Shown piece by piece: positions 27,803-37,784 of a stretch of DNA of 56,699 nucleotides. The notes beneath the pieces were generated by a model that was not told the DNA's origin, made no database searches, and worked only from the letters and a program-made list of their open reading frames with translations. Where the stretch lies: positions 1 to 56,699 of the forward strand of contig JAJYLD010000008.1 of the NCBI GenBank assembly GCA_021788015.1, in the 5' to 3' direction. Position 1 is the first letter of the stretch, and every line of letters starts with the position of its first letter. Position numbers and translations under genes: made by a program. Origin of the DNA: a bacterium. Its GTDB lineage: Bacteria; Patescibacteriota; Patescibacteriia; Patescibacteriales; JAKAJF01.

Positions 27803-29203
27803 TTAAGCGCTTTTCTCTTCTTTGTCAAGAGGGACCGCCATTTTTTCCTTACTTTCTCCGTTCGATAATCTTTTCTCGATTTCCGCTTTTATTTTTTTAT
27901 AATCCACCACTTCTTGAATGCCGGATTCCATATCGCGTATTAAAATGGTGCCGTCGAGAATTTCTTTTTGGCCCAAAATCAAACTGAATTTCGCGCCCAA
28001 TCTATTCGCTTCCTCGAGTTGCGCTTTTAAACTGTCTTTTGTGAACAGTTGGCGGACCTTTAAACCGGCGCGGCGCAATTCTTCAAAAAGTAAGAAAGCT
28101 TTTCTCCTGGCCTGCTCGCCGAGTTGCGCGATAAAAATGCAATCTTCGCTTTCGGAACGGAGAGGAATGTTGGTTTCCTTGATTTTCGCCACCACTCTTT
28201 CCAGCCCCAAACCGAAACCGCAAGCCGGAGTCGGACGGCCGCCCATATGTTCGACAAGGTCGTCGTACCTTCCACCTCCGCCCAAAGAAGATTGTCTCGA
28301 TTGCTCGTCGCCGACCGACCAAATTTCAAAAACGGTTCTGTTATAATAATCCAAACCGCGCACCAAAAGCGGATTAAGGTTATAAGGCACGTCGAGTTCG
28401 TCGAGGTACTCTAAAACTTTGATGAAATGATTGCGACAATCATCGCATAAAGAATCGACTATCTGCGGAACCTCTCCGAGCATGCTGACGCATTTTTCTT
28501 CTTTGCAATCAAGAAGACGAAGCGGATTTTTTACCAATCTTTTTTTGCAATCAACGCACAGCTTCGATCTTCTCCCCCGCTCTTTGTAAAAATCAACCAA
28601 TTTTGAAACGTAAATTTTTCGGCATTCTTTGCAGCCGATACTGTTAATTTGAATTTGGACGTTTATCTGCAATTCGCGGAAAAAATTGTAAGTCATGAGA
28701 ATTGTTTGGGCGTCCGCCACCGGTCCGGGTTCGCCAAACATCTCCATATCGATTTGCGTATGCTGGCGATAACGTCCGGACTGGGGTTTTTCATGGCGAA
28801 AAAGAGATCCGATTAAAAACAATTTCACCGGTTGCGGCAGATTGAACATGCCGTGCTCGACATAAGCTCTGACAATGCCGGGAGTCGCTTCCGGACGCAG
28901 AGAAACTTTTTCCCCGCTTTTATCGATGAAGGCGTACATTTCTTTGGTAACGATGTCGCTAGAATTTCCGGTCGATCTTTCATACAAATCCGCGCTTTCG
29001 AGAATCGGGGTTTCGATGCGCTTAAAACCGTAAGACCTGGCCAAATCCTCCGCCTTCTTTTTGGCCACTTCCCAATAGCGATACTCCTCGGGCAAGATAT
29101 CTTTCATTCCGCGGAGGCGGGAAAAACTTTTGTATTTTCGGGAAGGCGCCGTCGCGTCTTTTTCCTTCTCTTTTTTAATCGTTTTTTTAGCTGGACGAGG
29201 CAT
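27803..29203 (-). CDS. hisS: Histidyl-tRNA synthetase
   Basis: RGMKDILPEE, LRPEATPGIVRAY, GSLFRHEKPQSGRYRQHTQID, VRGLDYYNRTVFEI. Confidence 0.96.
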   Translation of the reverse strand: MPRPAKKTIKKEKEKDATAPSRKYKSFSRLRGMKDILPEEYRYWEVAKKKAEDLARSYGFKRIETPILESADLYERSTGNSSDIVTKEMYAFIDKSGEKVSLRPEATPGIVRAYVEHGMFNLPQPVKLFLIGSLFRHEKPQSGRYRQHTQIDMEMFGEPGPVADAQTILMTYNFFRELQINVQIQINSIGCKECRKIYVSKLVDFYKERGRRSKLCVDCKKRLVKNPLRLLDCKEEKCVSMLGEVPQIVDSLCDDCRNHFIKVLEYLDELDVPYNLNPLLVRGLDYYNRTVFEIWSVGDEQSRQSSLGGGGRYDDLVEHMGGRPTPACGFGLGLERVVAKIKETNIPLRSESEDCIFIAQLGEQARRKAFLLFEELRRAGLKVRQLFTKDSLKAQLEEANRLGAKFSLILGQKEILDGTILIRDMESGIQEVVDYKKIKAEIEKRLSNGESKEKMAVPLDKEEKSA

Positions 29204-29375
29204 AAGTATGGAAAAATAAAATATAAAAAATAAAAATGTCTAAATTATAACTTCTAATTTCTAATAAAGCTGCGGGCGGAAACAGATTTGGACATTTTGA
29301 TTTTATTAGAAATTATAATTTAGAAATTAGAAATTTTAAATTTTTTTATTTTTAATTTTTTATTTTATGAGTTTA

Positions 29376-29939
29376 TTATTGATTATACACTTGCGTTTTA
29401 AAAACGTTGATGCGGTCGAACGGCCAGCCTCGGAAGAGGACCTTCCCGATGATGAAACTTTTATCGACCGGACCGAAGTATCTTGAATCTTTTGAGGCGT
29501 TGCGATTGTCGCCCAAGACATAAAATTGGTTACTCCCCAAGGTAACGGTATCGTCGGTCAAACTGTAAGTTTTTACGTCCGGGCTTAAGTAAGATTCATG
29601 CAAGGCGAAACCTTCGGGATGCTCTTGATTAAATATGTGTATCTCCCCGTCTTTAATTTGAATTTTTTCGCCGGGAAGGCCGATGACTCTTTTGATAAAA
29701 AACTCCTGCGGATCTCGAGGATAGCGAAAGACGATAACGTCCCCTCTTTGCGGGGCTTCAAAACGATACGAGATTTCGTCCACAATCAAATATTCTTCGT
29801 CATAAAAATTCGGCTCCATGGAAGCGCCCTTGACATAAAAAGGCTGGATTAAAAAATAACGAATGGGAATGATGATTACCAAAGAAATAATGACAATTTT
29901 AACCAACTCAAAAATATAATTAAAAAAACTTTTAAGCAT
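29376..29939 (-). CDS. lepB: Signal peptidase I
   Basis: KGASMEPNF Ser motif, FIKRVIGLPGEKI Lys motif, VLGDNRNASKDSR; start at MLKSFFNYIF, the ORF-track N-terminus is too long. Confidence 0.93.
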   Translation of the reverse strand: MLKSFFNYIFELVKIVIISLVIIIPIRYFLIQPFYVKGASMEPNFYDEEYLIVDEISYRFEAPQRGDVIVFRYPRDPQEFFIKRVIGLPGEKIQIKDGEIHIFNQEHPEGFALHESYLSPDVKTYSLTDDTVTLGSNQFYVLGDNRNASKDSRYFGPVDKSFIIGKVLFRGWPFDRINVFKTQVYNQ

Positions 29940-29978
29940 TTTGATTGTTATTGTTAAATTTTTTAAAACCGTATCCAC

Positions 29979-30007
29979 ATTATAACATTTAGCGTAAAAA
30001 AAATCAA
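29979..30007 (-). promoter_or_regulatory. Sigma70-like promoter for lepB
   Basis: Minus strand TTGATT-N17-TATAAT. Confidence 0.65.
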
Positions 30008-30032
30008 TCAAACTAGTTTTAAAAAAAGAAAA

Positions 30033-30061
30033 TTGCCAAAACGCCGAGAACGAGATATAAT
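30033..30061 (+). promoter_or_regulatory. Sigma70-like promoter for the LCP gene
   Basis: TTGCCA-N17-TATAAT. Confidence 0.65.
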
Positions 30062-30108
30062 TTAGAAATGAGAAAAAATTTTTAAAAATTTGCAAAAAAA
30101 TCAAAATT

Positions 30109-31593
30109 ATGTCGGAACAAAAAGATTTTAAGGGATTTAGAAAAAAAGAGGTTGTCAAGTTCAGTTCCCCCGTTCGGGAGCAAGAAGAAATTAAATCATC
30201 AAAATCATTAGCTTATTTTATAATTTTCATCGCGGTCGCTTTAGCGATATTTTCGACAAAATTCATAATTTCAAGCCAAGGCGGGGACGGTTGGGTTTCA
30301 AAAATTCCGGTAATCGGACAAATAAGCGAGCTCAAAAATTTGGCTGAAAGCGCTACTAAAAGTTTAAAGGGCGAAGACCGCGACCGAATAAATATCCTTC
30401 TGTTGGGCATAGGCGGCCAGGGGCATGACGGTCCTTATCTTACGGACACGATGATGGTAGTAAGCCTTCAACCTTCTACAAAAAAAGTGGCAATGATATC
30501 CGTTCCTCGCGATTTGACCGTGCCGATTGAAGGCATGGGCTGGAAAAAAATTAACAGCGTCGACGCTTACGCGGAAATGAAAAATACCGGTTCGGGCGGC
30601 TTGGCCGCCAGTCAAACCGTAAGCGATGTTTTGGGCATCCCCATTGATTATTATGTCCGCGTTGATTTTCAAGGCTTTATAAAAATTATCGATGATTTGG
30701 GCGGCGTCAGTGTTTATGTCGACAATACTTTGGATGATTACAGCTATCCTGTGCTCGGAAACGAAGACGGTCCTTGGGCCTCCCGTTACGAGCATCTGCA
30801 TATAGATAAAGGTTGGCAAGAAATGGACGGGTCATTGGCTTTAAAATACGCTCGCTCGCGCCACGCCCTGGGAATCGAAGGATCGGATTTCGCCAGAGCG
30901 AAAAGGCAGCAAAAAATTATAGAAGCGGTAAAAGACAAATTGCTTTCCATGAATACCATTCTCCATCCGACCATCCTGACCAACGTCCTCGGCGATTTAA
31001 GCAGTCACATCAGCACGAATTTGCAACCATGGGAAGTGGTGAGATTATGGAGCATGTTTAAAGACGTAAAAAAGGAAGATATCATTAACAAGGTTTTGGA
31101 CGACAGCCCAGACGGCTTGCTTGTGGCCGGGCGCGGCGAAGACGGCGCCTACATTCTGACTCCGAAGAGCGGCGATTTTTCGGAGATTCAATACATGGCC
31201 AATAATGTTTTCACGCAGGCTCCGCGGGATGAAAAATCTCAGATCACGGCGGAAAAAGCCAGCGTGGAAATCAGGAACGGCACCTGGGTTAACGGATTGG
31301 CGCAAAGAGTCGCCCTCGATCTCGAGCAATACGGCTTTACCGTCACCGCGGTAGCGAACGCCGACGAGAAAGATTTCCAAAAATCGGTAATTTACGATCT
31401 GACTTACGGAGCCAAGGCCCAGTCTTTGGAAATTTTAAAGAACAAAACCGGAGCCAACGTTTCTTTCAATCTGCCTCAATGGTTGATTAACGATATTAAA
31501 AACGGCAACAGTACCGATAAGCCGGATTTTATTTTAATTCTCGGCCAGGACGCCGACCAGAACCAATCCGGAATCAATAATCCAATCCAATGA
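30109..31593 (+). CDS. LytR-CpsA-Psr (LCP) family cell-envelope transferase
   Basis: ILLLGIGGQGHDGPYLTDTMMVVSLQPSTKKVAMISVPRDL, IDDLGGVSVYV, ALKYARSRH, LytR-C-like tail. Confidence 0.93.
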   Translation: MSEQKDFKGFRKKEVVKFSSPVREQEEIKSSKSLAYFIIFIAVALAIFSTKFIISSQGGDGWVSKIPVIGQISELKNLAESATKSLKGEDRDRINILLLGIGGQGHDGPYLTDTMMVVSLQPSTKKVAMISVPRDLTVPIEGMGWKKINSVDAYAEMKNTGSGGLAASQTVSDVLGIPIDYYVRVDFQGFIKIIDDLGGVSVYVDNTLDDYSYPVLGNEDGPWASRYEHLHIDKGWQEMDGSLALKYARSRHALGIEGSDFARAKRQQKIIEAVKDKLLSMNTILHPTILTNVLGDLSSHISTNLQPWEVVRLWSMFKDVKKEDIINKVLDDSPDGLLVAGRGEDGAYILTPKSGDFSEIQYMANNVFTQAPRDEKSQITAEKASVEIRNGTWVNGLAQRVALDLEQYGFTVTAVANADEKDFQKSVIYDLTYGAKAQSLEILKNKTGANVSFNLPQWLINDIKNGNSTDKPDFILILGQDADQNQSGINNPIQ

Positions 31594-33005
31594 AAAAAAT
31601 TAACGCGGAATCGCCCCTTGTCGTTATTTTCGGCAGAACCAATGTCGGCAAATCTTCTCTTTTCAACCGTTTGACCGAAACGAACAAGGCTTTGGTTTCC
31701 GAAATTGCGGGAACGACCAGGGACGGCAATATCGGTCGCGTGTTTTGGCGAGGAGTGGAATTCGAACTGATCGATACAGGCGGCATAATGGATTTTAAAC
31801 ATTTGTTTGGAAAAAAAATTAAAACCGCCGATATTGAAACCGAAGTGCAACAACGAGCTCGCGACTATCTGAAGCGAGCCGATTTAATTCTATTTTTGGT
31901 CGACAGTCAGACGGGGTTGCTGGAGGAAGACAGGCGGCTGGCAATCATGACGAAAAGGATCGTTCCTCAAAAAAAAATTATTTTGGTCGCCAACAAAGCT
32001 GATGGACCGAGCCAAAAAAGAGAAATTCCCGAATTACATAAGTTGAGTCTTGGCGAACCAATTCCGGTTTCGGCGATAACCGGTTCGGGAACCGGCGATC
32101 TTTTGGATCTTGTTCTTGATAATCTGAAAAAAATCAAAAAGGCACCGGAAAGAAAAGAAGAAAAGACTATAAATGTTTCGATTCTGGGCAAGCCCAATGT
32201 GGGAAAATCCAGTCTCTTAAATTCCATCCTGGGGGAAGAGCGCGTTATCGTCAGTCCGATTCCCCATACTACTCGCGAACCGCAAGATACTGTTTTGGAA
32301 TTCCAAAATAATCTTATTAAAATCGTCGATACCGCCGGAATCAGCAAAAAAGAATTGCGAAAAGCGAAATTGAAAAAAGCGAAAGTGAGCATGGAAGAAA
32401 AATTGATCGAAGCGGGAATTTTGAAATCTCTCGGTTCTTTACAGCGTGCCGATATCGCCATTTTGGTTCTTGATATAAAGGAAGGCATTACCAATCAAGA
32501 CCAAAAAATCGCTCAAGAAATCGTTAACCGAAAAAAGAGCCTTGTTATCGTCGCGAACAAATGGGACTTGATCGAAAAAAAGGACACGAAAAAATATACG
32601 AGTTACGTTTTGGACAATTTTCCTTTCGCTCGCTGGGCGGAAATACAGTTTACCTCCGCTCTCACCGGAACGAAAGTAAATAAAATTTTGGAATTGATTT
32701 TAAAAATGGAAGCGGAACGAAAAAAAGAATTAACCGATTCTCAATTGAATTCGTTCATGATGCGCACAGTTAAAATCCACCCTCCGGCGAAAGGCAAGGG
32801 GCTCAAGCGGCCGCGCATACATAAATTCGCGCAAACAAAAACCAATCCTCCCGAATTCGACTTAAGGATAGGATCCAAAGACGAACTGCATTTTTCTTAC
32901 GTCCGTTTTATTGAAAACAGGTTGCGGGAAAAATTCGGGTTTAAAGGCGCTCCTCTTATCATCCATATCGTTAAAGGGAAAAATGTTCACGGAATGCATG
33001 CCTAA
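31590..33005 (+). CDS. der: Ribosome biogenesis GTPase Der (EngA)
   Basis: Two G domains (GRTNVGKS, GKPNVGKS), NKWD, KH-like C-terminus. Confidence 0.96.
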   Translation: MKKINAESPLVVIFGRTNVGKSSLFNRLTETNKALVSEIAGTTRDGNIGRVFWRGVEFELIDTGGIMDFKHLFGKKIKTADIETEVQQRARDYLKRADLILFLVDSQTGLLEEDRRLAIMTKRIVPQKKIILVANKADGPSQKREIPELHKLSLGEPIPVSAITGSGTGDLLDLVLDNLKKIKKAPERKEEKTINVSILGKPNVGKSSLLNSILGEERVIVSPIPHTTREPQDTVLEFQNNLIKIVDTAGISKKELRKAKLKKAKVSMEEKLIEAGILKSLGSLQRADIAILVLDIKEGITNQDQKIAQEIVNRKKSLVIVANKWDLIEKKDTKKYTSYVLDNFPFARWAEIQFTSALTGTKVNKILELILKMEAERKKELTDSQLNSFMMRTVKIHPPAKGKGLKRPRIHKFAQTKTNPPEFDLRIGSKDELHFSYVRFIENRLREKFGFKGAPLIIHIVKGKNVHGMHA

Positions 33006-33147
33006 AGATAACAAAACAGGAATAATTTTTTAATTTTTAAAATTGTGACATTAAAAATTGTTTAGAAATTAAAAATTAGAAATTTAAAAACGTATTTCCA
33101 ATTGGGTTTAATTTTCGATAAATCATTTTTTCCAAATAATAAAAAAT

Positions 33148-33693
33148 ATGAGAATTATTCTCGGTCTCGGCAATCCGGGCGAAAAATATAAAATCACCCG
33201 CCATAACGTCGGCTTTACGGTTTTGGACAAGCTTGCCGAAGAGTTCGATTCGGCATGGGAAAACAATAAAAAATTCAAAGCGGAAATCGCAATGACGCCC
33301 CTTATCAAGGAAGGCGAGGGAGGATTTGTTTTGGCCAAACCGCAAACTTTTATGAATCTTTCCGGCGATTCGGCGCAAAAAATATTAAACTTTTATAAAA
33401 TTAAGGAAAATGAACTTCCTGAAAAGCTTACGGTAATTCACGATGATTTGGACATCGAATTCGGTAAATTTAAAATCTCCGTCAACCGCGCGAGCGCCGG
33501 CCATAACGGCGTGCAGTCGATTATCGACAAAATCGGGACAAAAAATTTTAAACGCGTGAGAGTGGGAATTAAAACGGCGGAACGCGAAAAAATTCCGGCC
33601 GAAAAATTCGTTTTGGGAAAATTTAAAAAAAAGGAATTGGGGATTCTGGAACCGCTGATTGCAAAAATAATCGAAGAAATAAAAAGGGATTAA
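33148..33693 (+). CDS. pth: Peptidyl-tRNA hydrolase
   Basis: MRIILGLGNPGEKYKITRHNVGF, KPQTFMNLSG, IHDDLDI, GHNGVQSI. Confidence 0.96.
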   Translation: MRIILGLGNPGEKYKITRHNVGFTVLDKLAEEFDSAWENNKKFKAEIAMTPLIKEGEGGFVLAKPQTFMNLSGDSAQKILNFYKIKENELPEKLTVIHDDLDIEFGKFKISVNRASAGHNGVQSIIDKIGTKNFKRVRVGIKTAEREKIPAEKFVLGKFKKKELGILEPLIAKIIEEIKRD

Positions 33694-33719
33694 GAAACTC
33701 TTAATCCGCGCTAAATGCA

Positions 33720-33980
33720 AAATCATGCCTAGGAGACAAGAATAATCTCGTTTAAGATTCGCGGTTCGACCAAGGAGGGTAGGTCTCGCCGAAATCACTC
33801 CTAGGCAAGATTCCATATTCAGATTTTAAAAACAGATAGTATTCGGGTTACTACTTGTCTTTAGGGGACATTTGAGTATAAATGGATAAGGAGGAAGATC
33901 CACTTACGAAATCAACGCCCCATGACAAGTAGAAATCTGAATGCTATCTGCAATCGTAAACATCCTATCACACGGATTTT
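33720..33980 (+). ncRNA. Candidate structured ncRNA with two SD-like hairpin loops (unknown family)
   Basis: Domain 1 stem TGCCTAGGAG/CTCCTAGGCA; domain 2 stems CAGATAGTATTC/GAATGCTATCTG and CTACTTGTC/GACAAGTAG; loops AAGGAGGGTA and AAGGAGGAAG. Confidence 0.65.
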
Positions 33981-34033
33981 TTATTGTCAAGGGTATTATG
34001 ACTTAGGAAAAATTACTAAAGTTAGTTAAAATC

Positions 34034-35137
34034 ATGGAAAAAAATCAAAAAAATCTAAAATTTTTCGTAGCCTTGGGTCATTTCCCAAAATTCGGTCCGG
34101 CTCGGCTCAAAAAATTAAAAAAATTTTTTCCAGATCCGGAATCGGCGTTTAACGCGGACGCGAAAACTCTGGTCAAGTCCGGAATTGAAGAAAATATCGC
34201 CAATGAATTCATTTCCGCTCGCACGAGCATCAATCCGGACAAAATTTTCGATTGGCTTCTTAAAGAAAACATAAAAGTTTCAACTTTGGAAGATCGCGCG
34301 TATCCGAAACTTTTAAAAGAAATTTTTGATCCGCCCCAAATTCTTTATTATAAAGGCGCTTTCGATGAAAACGAAGAGTTTAATTTGGCCGTGGTCGGAA
34401 CAAGAAAATTTACTCCCTACGGCCAAAGAGTCACGGAAGAAATCACAAAAAATCTTGCGCAAAACAATCTCACGATCGTAAGCGGACTGGCCTTGGGCAT
34501 CGACGCTCTCGCTCATTACGCCGCCCTGGAGGGAGGAGGAAGGACGCTCGCCGTTTTGGGTTCCGGTTTGGACAGAGAAAATATTTATCCCGCTCAAAAC
34601 CGTCTTCTGGCGGAAAGAATAATCAAAGAGGGCGGCGCGATTATTTCCGAATTCCCCTTGGGCACCGCTCCTCTGCGCTTTAATTTCCCCCAAAGAAACC
34701 GCATCGTTTCCGGCATGTCTCTCGGCACCTTGGTGATCGAAGCCGATGAAAAATCAGGCGCTTTGATTACGGCCCGGTTCGCTCTCGAACAAAACCGGGA
34801 AGTTTTTGCCGTTCCAGGAAATATTTATTCGAATGTTTCTCGCGGCACCAATTTTCTGATCAAGGAGGGGGCGAAGCTGGTCGCCAAGGCGGATGACATA
34901 ATCGAGGCCTTGAATCTTAAGCAGGTGCACACGTTTCTGGACAATAAAAAAATAATTCCCGAATCGAAGGAAGAAGAACTTATTTTATCTTTTATTCGCG
35001 AGGAACCCAAGCATGTTAACGAGCTTGTCCGCCTGACAAGACTTGACACAAGCAGAATAAATAGTACACTGGCAATTATGGAAATGAAAGGAATGGCGCG
35101 AAATTTAGGCAATATGCAGTATGTCGCGGCCAGATAA
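34034..35137 (+). CDS. dprA: DNA processing protein DprA
   Basis: VVGTRKFTPYGQRVTEE, SGLALGIDALAHYAAL, FPQRNRIVSGMSLGTLVIEA, C-terminal winged helix. Confidence 0.96.
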   Translation: MEKNQKNLKFFVALGHFPKFGPARLKKLKKFFPDPESAFNADAKTLVKSGIEENIANEFISARTSINPDKIFDWLLKENIKVSTLEDRAYPKLLKEIFDPPQILYYKGAFDENEEFNLAVVGTRKFTPYGQRVTEEITKNLAQNNLTIVSGLALGIDALAHYAALEGGGRTLAVLGSGLDRENIYPAQNRLLAERIIKEGGAIISEFPLGTAPLRFNFPQRNRIVSGMSLGTLVIEADEKSGALITARFALEQNREVFAVPGNIYSNVSRGTNFLIKEGAKLVAKADDIIEALNLKQVHTFLDNKKIIPESKEEELILSFIREEPKHVNELVRLTRLDTSRINSTLAIMEMKGMARNLGNMQYVAAR

Positions 35138-35237
35138 ATATAAGAAAATCAAATTTCTAATTTCTAAACAATTTCCGATGACTAAATTTTTAAACATTTT
35201 TGTTTGAAAATTTAAAATCGAAAATTGAAAATTCTTC

Positions 35238-37475
35238 ATGAATTTAATCATCGTCGAATCTCCAACCAAAGCGAAAACAATTTCCAAATTTCTCGATAAA
35301 AATTTCAAAGTCGAGTCTTCTTTCGGTCATATCCGCGATCTCCCGAAAAGCGATATGGGAATCGATATCGAACACGGTTTCGCTCCGAAATATATAATTC
35401 CGACCAAATCGAAAAAAATCGTTACCAATTTAAAAAAACTGGCGGCCAAAAGCGAAAAAATTATTCTCGCTTCCGATGAAGACCGCGAAGGAGAAGCCAT
35501 CGCCTGGCATCTCACTCGAGCTTTGGACATTCCCGAAAGCAAGACCGATCGCATCGTTTTCCACGAAATTACAAAGGAGGCCATTTTGGAAGCTTTGAAA
35601 AATCCCAGAAATATAAATATAGATTTGGTGGACGCCCAACAGGCGCGTCGCATTCTCGACCGCTTGGTCGGCTACGAAATGTCTCCCTTTCTTTGGAAAA
35701 AAGTGGCGCGCGGTTTATCGGCCGGAAGAGTACAAAGCGTGGCCGTGCGTTTGATTGTCGAACGGGAACGGGAAATTAAGGCTTTCAAAATCGAAGAGTA
35801 TTGGACGGTCGAGGTCTTGTTTCAAGGCGGAAAAGAAAAACTCGAATTCAAAGCGAAGTTGAACAAAATCAACGACGGGACCTTGGACAAGTTTGAAATT
35901 AAAAATGAAACGGAAGCGAAAAAAATTATTTCCGATTTGGAGGGCGCGAAGTACGAGGTCACGAAAATCGAACGCAAGGAAATTAAAAAGAAACCTCTTC
36001 CTCCGTTTACCACGTCAACTTTGCAACAAACCGCCAATCGATTTTTGGGATTTAGCGCGAAGCAGACCATGATGATTGCGCAACAACTTTACGAAGGCGT
36101 TGAAATCGAAAATGAAGGGAGCGTCGGTTTGATAACTTATATGAGAACTGACTCGCTCAATCTGTCCGAAAAGTTTATCGGCGACGCAAAAAATTGGCTA
36201 ACAAAAAATTTGGGAGAAAAATACGCGGAAACGAAACGCTTTAAAACAAAAGCGAAAGGCGCGCAAGAAGCGCATGAAGCTATCCGTCCGACGGAAGCTT
36301 CCCGCGATCCGGAAGTGATCAAATCGTCTTTAAACGGCAACCAATACAAATTATACAAATTAATCTGGCAGCGCGCCCTGGCAAGTCAGATGGCGAATGC
36401 CGCTTTGGACAATACGACTGTCGATATCGACGCAGTAAATACGCCGTACCAATTTCGTTCAAGCGGACAGATTTTAAAATTCGACGGCTATTTAAAAATT
36501 TACCCGGAAAAAAGCCAAGAAATCGAACTGCCTTCTTTGCAAGAAAAAGAAGAATTGGAAATGAAAAAAATTGAAGGTCTCGAGCATTTTACAAAACCGC
36601 CGGCGAGGTATTCGGATGCCGGTTTGGTCAAAGTGCTCGAACAATATGGTATCGGCCGGCCTTCCACTTACGCGCCGACAATCGCGACCATTATTGAGAG
36701 AAATTATGTCAGCCGCGACGAAAACAAAAGACTGGCCCCGAACGATATCGCTTTTATCGTTACCGACTTGCTTATAGCCCACTTCCCTCAAATAGTCGAC
36801 TACCAGTTTACGGCGAAGATGGAAAAAAATCTGGATGAAATCGCGATCGGCGAAATAAAGTGGCAACCGGTGATTGAAAATTTTTACGAACCGTTTCATG
36901 AAAATTTGGAGCATAAATACAAAGAGGTGAGTAAAAACGAAATCATGCCCGAAGAAAAATCCGAGGAAGTTTGTGACAAGTGCGGCAAGCCGATGATCAT
37001 TAAAACCGGGCGCTACGGAAAATTTTTGGCCTGCAGCGGTTTCCCGGAATGCAAAAACATCAAATCTCTGCCCGGCGGTCCGGAAAAATCGAAAGAAGAC
37101 GAAGAAAAAATGAAAGAGTTCATGGAAAAATACAAAGGCGAAGTTTGCGACAAGTGCGGTTCGCCCATGATCGTAAAATCGGGACGATACGGTTATTTTC
37201 TTTCTTGTTCGGCTTACCCGCAATGCAAAAACGTAAGAAACATTCAAGGTAATGTGACGACCGGCATAAAATGCCCCGTCTGCGGCAAGGGCGAAATCGT
37301 ACAGAAACGCGGACGCCGCGGCATTTTCTACGCCTGCAGCAATTATCCGGAATGCAAGAACGCGTATTGGTCAAAGCCGACCGGCGAAGTCTGTCCTGAA
37401 TGCGGAAGCTTGCTTGTTCACGGGAAAAATAATAAGATAGTTTGCAGCAAAAAGGAATGCGGATACGAAAAATAA
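35238..37475 (+). CDS. topA: DNA topoisomerase I
   Basis: Toprim MNLIIVESPTKAKTI, ASDEDREGEAIAWH, GLITYMRTDS, multiple C-terminal Zn ribbons. Confidence 0.97.
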   Translation: MNLIIVESPTKAKTISKFLDKNFKVESSFGHIRDLPKSDMGIDIEHGFAPKYIIPTKSKKIVTNLKKLAAKSEKIILASDEDREGEAIAWHLTRALDIPESKTDRIVFHEITKEAILEALKNPRNINIDLVDAQQARRILDRLVGYEMSPFLWKKVARGLSAGRVQSVAVRLIVEREREIKAFKIEEYWTVEVLFQGGKEKLEFKAKLNKINDGTLDKFEIKNETEAKKIISDLEGAKYEVTKIERKEIKKKPLPPFTTSTLQQTANRFLGFSAKQTMMIAQQLYEGVEIENEGSVGLITYMRTDSLNLSEKFIGDAKNWLTKNLGEKYAETKRFKTKAKGAQEAHEAIRPTEASRDPEVIKSSLNGNQYKLYKLIWQRALASQMANAALDNTTVDIDAVNTPYQFRSSGQILKFDGYLKIYPEKSQEIELPSLQEKEELEMKKIEGLEHFTKPPARYSDAGLVKVLEQYGIGRPSTYAPTIATIIERNYVSRDENKRLAPNDIAFIVTDLLIAHFPQIVDYQFTAKMEKNLDEIAIGEIKWQPVIENFYEPFHENLEHKYKEVSKNEIMPEEKSEEVCDKCGKPMIIKTGRYGKFLACSGFPECKNIKSLPGGPEKSKEDEEKMKEFMEKYKGEVCDKCGSPMIVKSGRYGYFLSCSAYPQCKNVRNIQGNVTTGIKCPVCGKGEIVQKRGRRGIFYACSNYPECKNAYWSKPTGEVCPECGSLLVHGKNNKIVCSKKECGYEK

Positions 37476-37506
37476 ATCCGAAATCCTAAGCCAGAAACTT
37501 AAAACA

Positions 37507-37524
37507 ATCCCGAGGACTCGGGAT
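37507..37524. repeat. Short palindrome
   Basis: ATCCCGAG GA CTCGGGAT. Confidence 0.6.
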
Positions 37525-37613
37525 AAATTCAAACATGCAAACGTTTTGAATTTCTGTTATTAAAATTTTGAATTTGTTTAGATTCTCGGATTTTTAATTC
37601 TAGATTTATATTC

Positions 37614-37700
37614 GGAAGGGTGTCAGAGTGGTTGAATGAGACAGTCTTGAAAACTGTTGTGCCTGAAAGGGTACCCAGGGTTCGAATCCCTGCCCTTCCG
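37614..37700 (+). tRNA. tRNA-Ser (anticodon TGA), CCA not encoded
   Basis: GGAAGGG...CCCTTCC acceptor, ACAGT-CTTGAAA-ACTGT anticodon arm, long variable arm, CAGGGTTCGAATCCCTG T-arm. Confidence 0.95.
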
Positions 37701-37784
37701 CACTTGACATAGTAGCTATAAAATGCTACTTTTTTGTATCGATCTTTTTTAAACAATTTTTTGGAAAAAACAGGGAGAGATACC

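Noticed and set aside
31590-31593. UGA recoding as in Gracilibacteria/SR1
   Set aside because: TGA serves as stop in ATGA overlaps (LCP/Der) and at the end of the 40898-41506 gene; proteins are full-length under the standard code.
33385-33816. 143-aa minus-strand ORF covering part of the ncRNA candidate
   Set aside because: Mostly antisense to pth; no motif; the intergenic part is better explained by RNA structure.
33720-33980. Identification of the ncRNA as RNase P RNA, tmRNA, SRP or 6S
   Set aside because: The conserved cores I know for RNase P (GAGGAAAGTCC / ACAGAA), tmRNA (tRNA-like ends) and SRP (GGTCAGG..GGAA..AGCAG) are not present; left as unknown family pending Infernal.
36492-37247. 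251-aa minus-strand ORF antisense to topA
   Set aside because: Phe-rich shadow of Lys/Glu-rich topA coding sequence.
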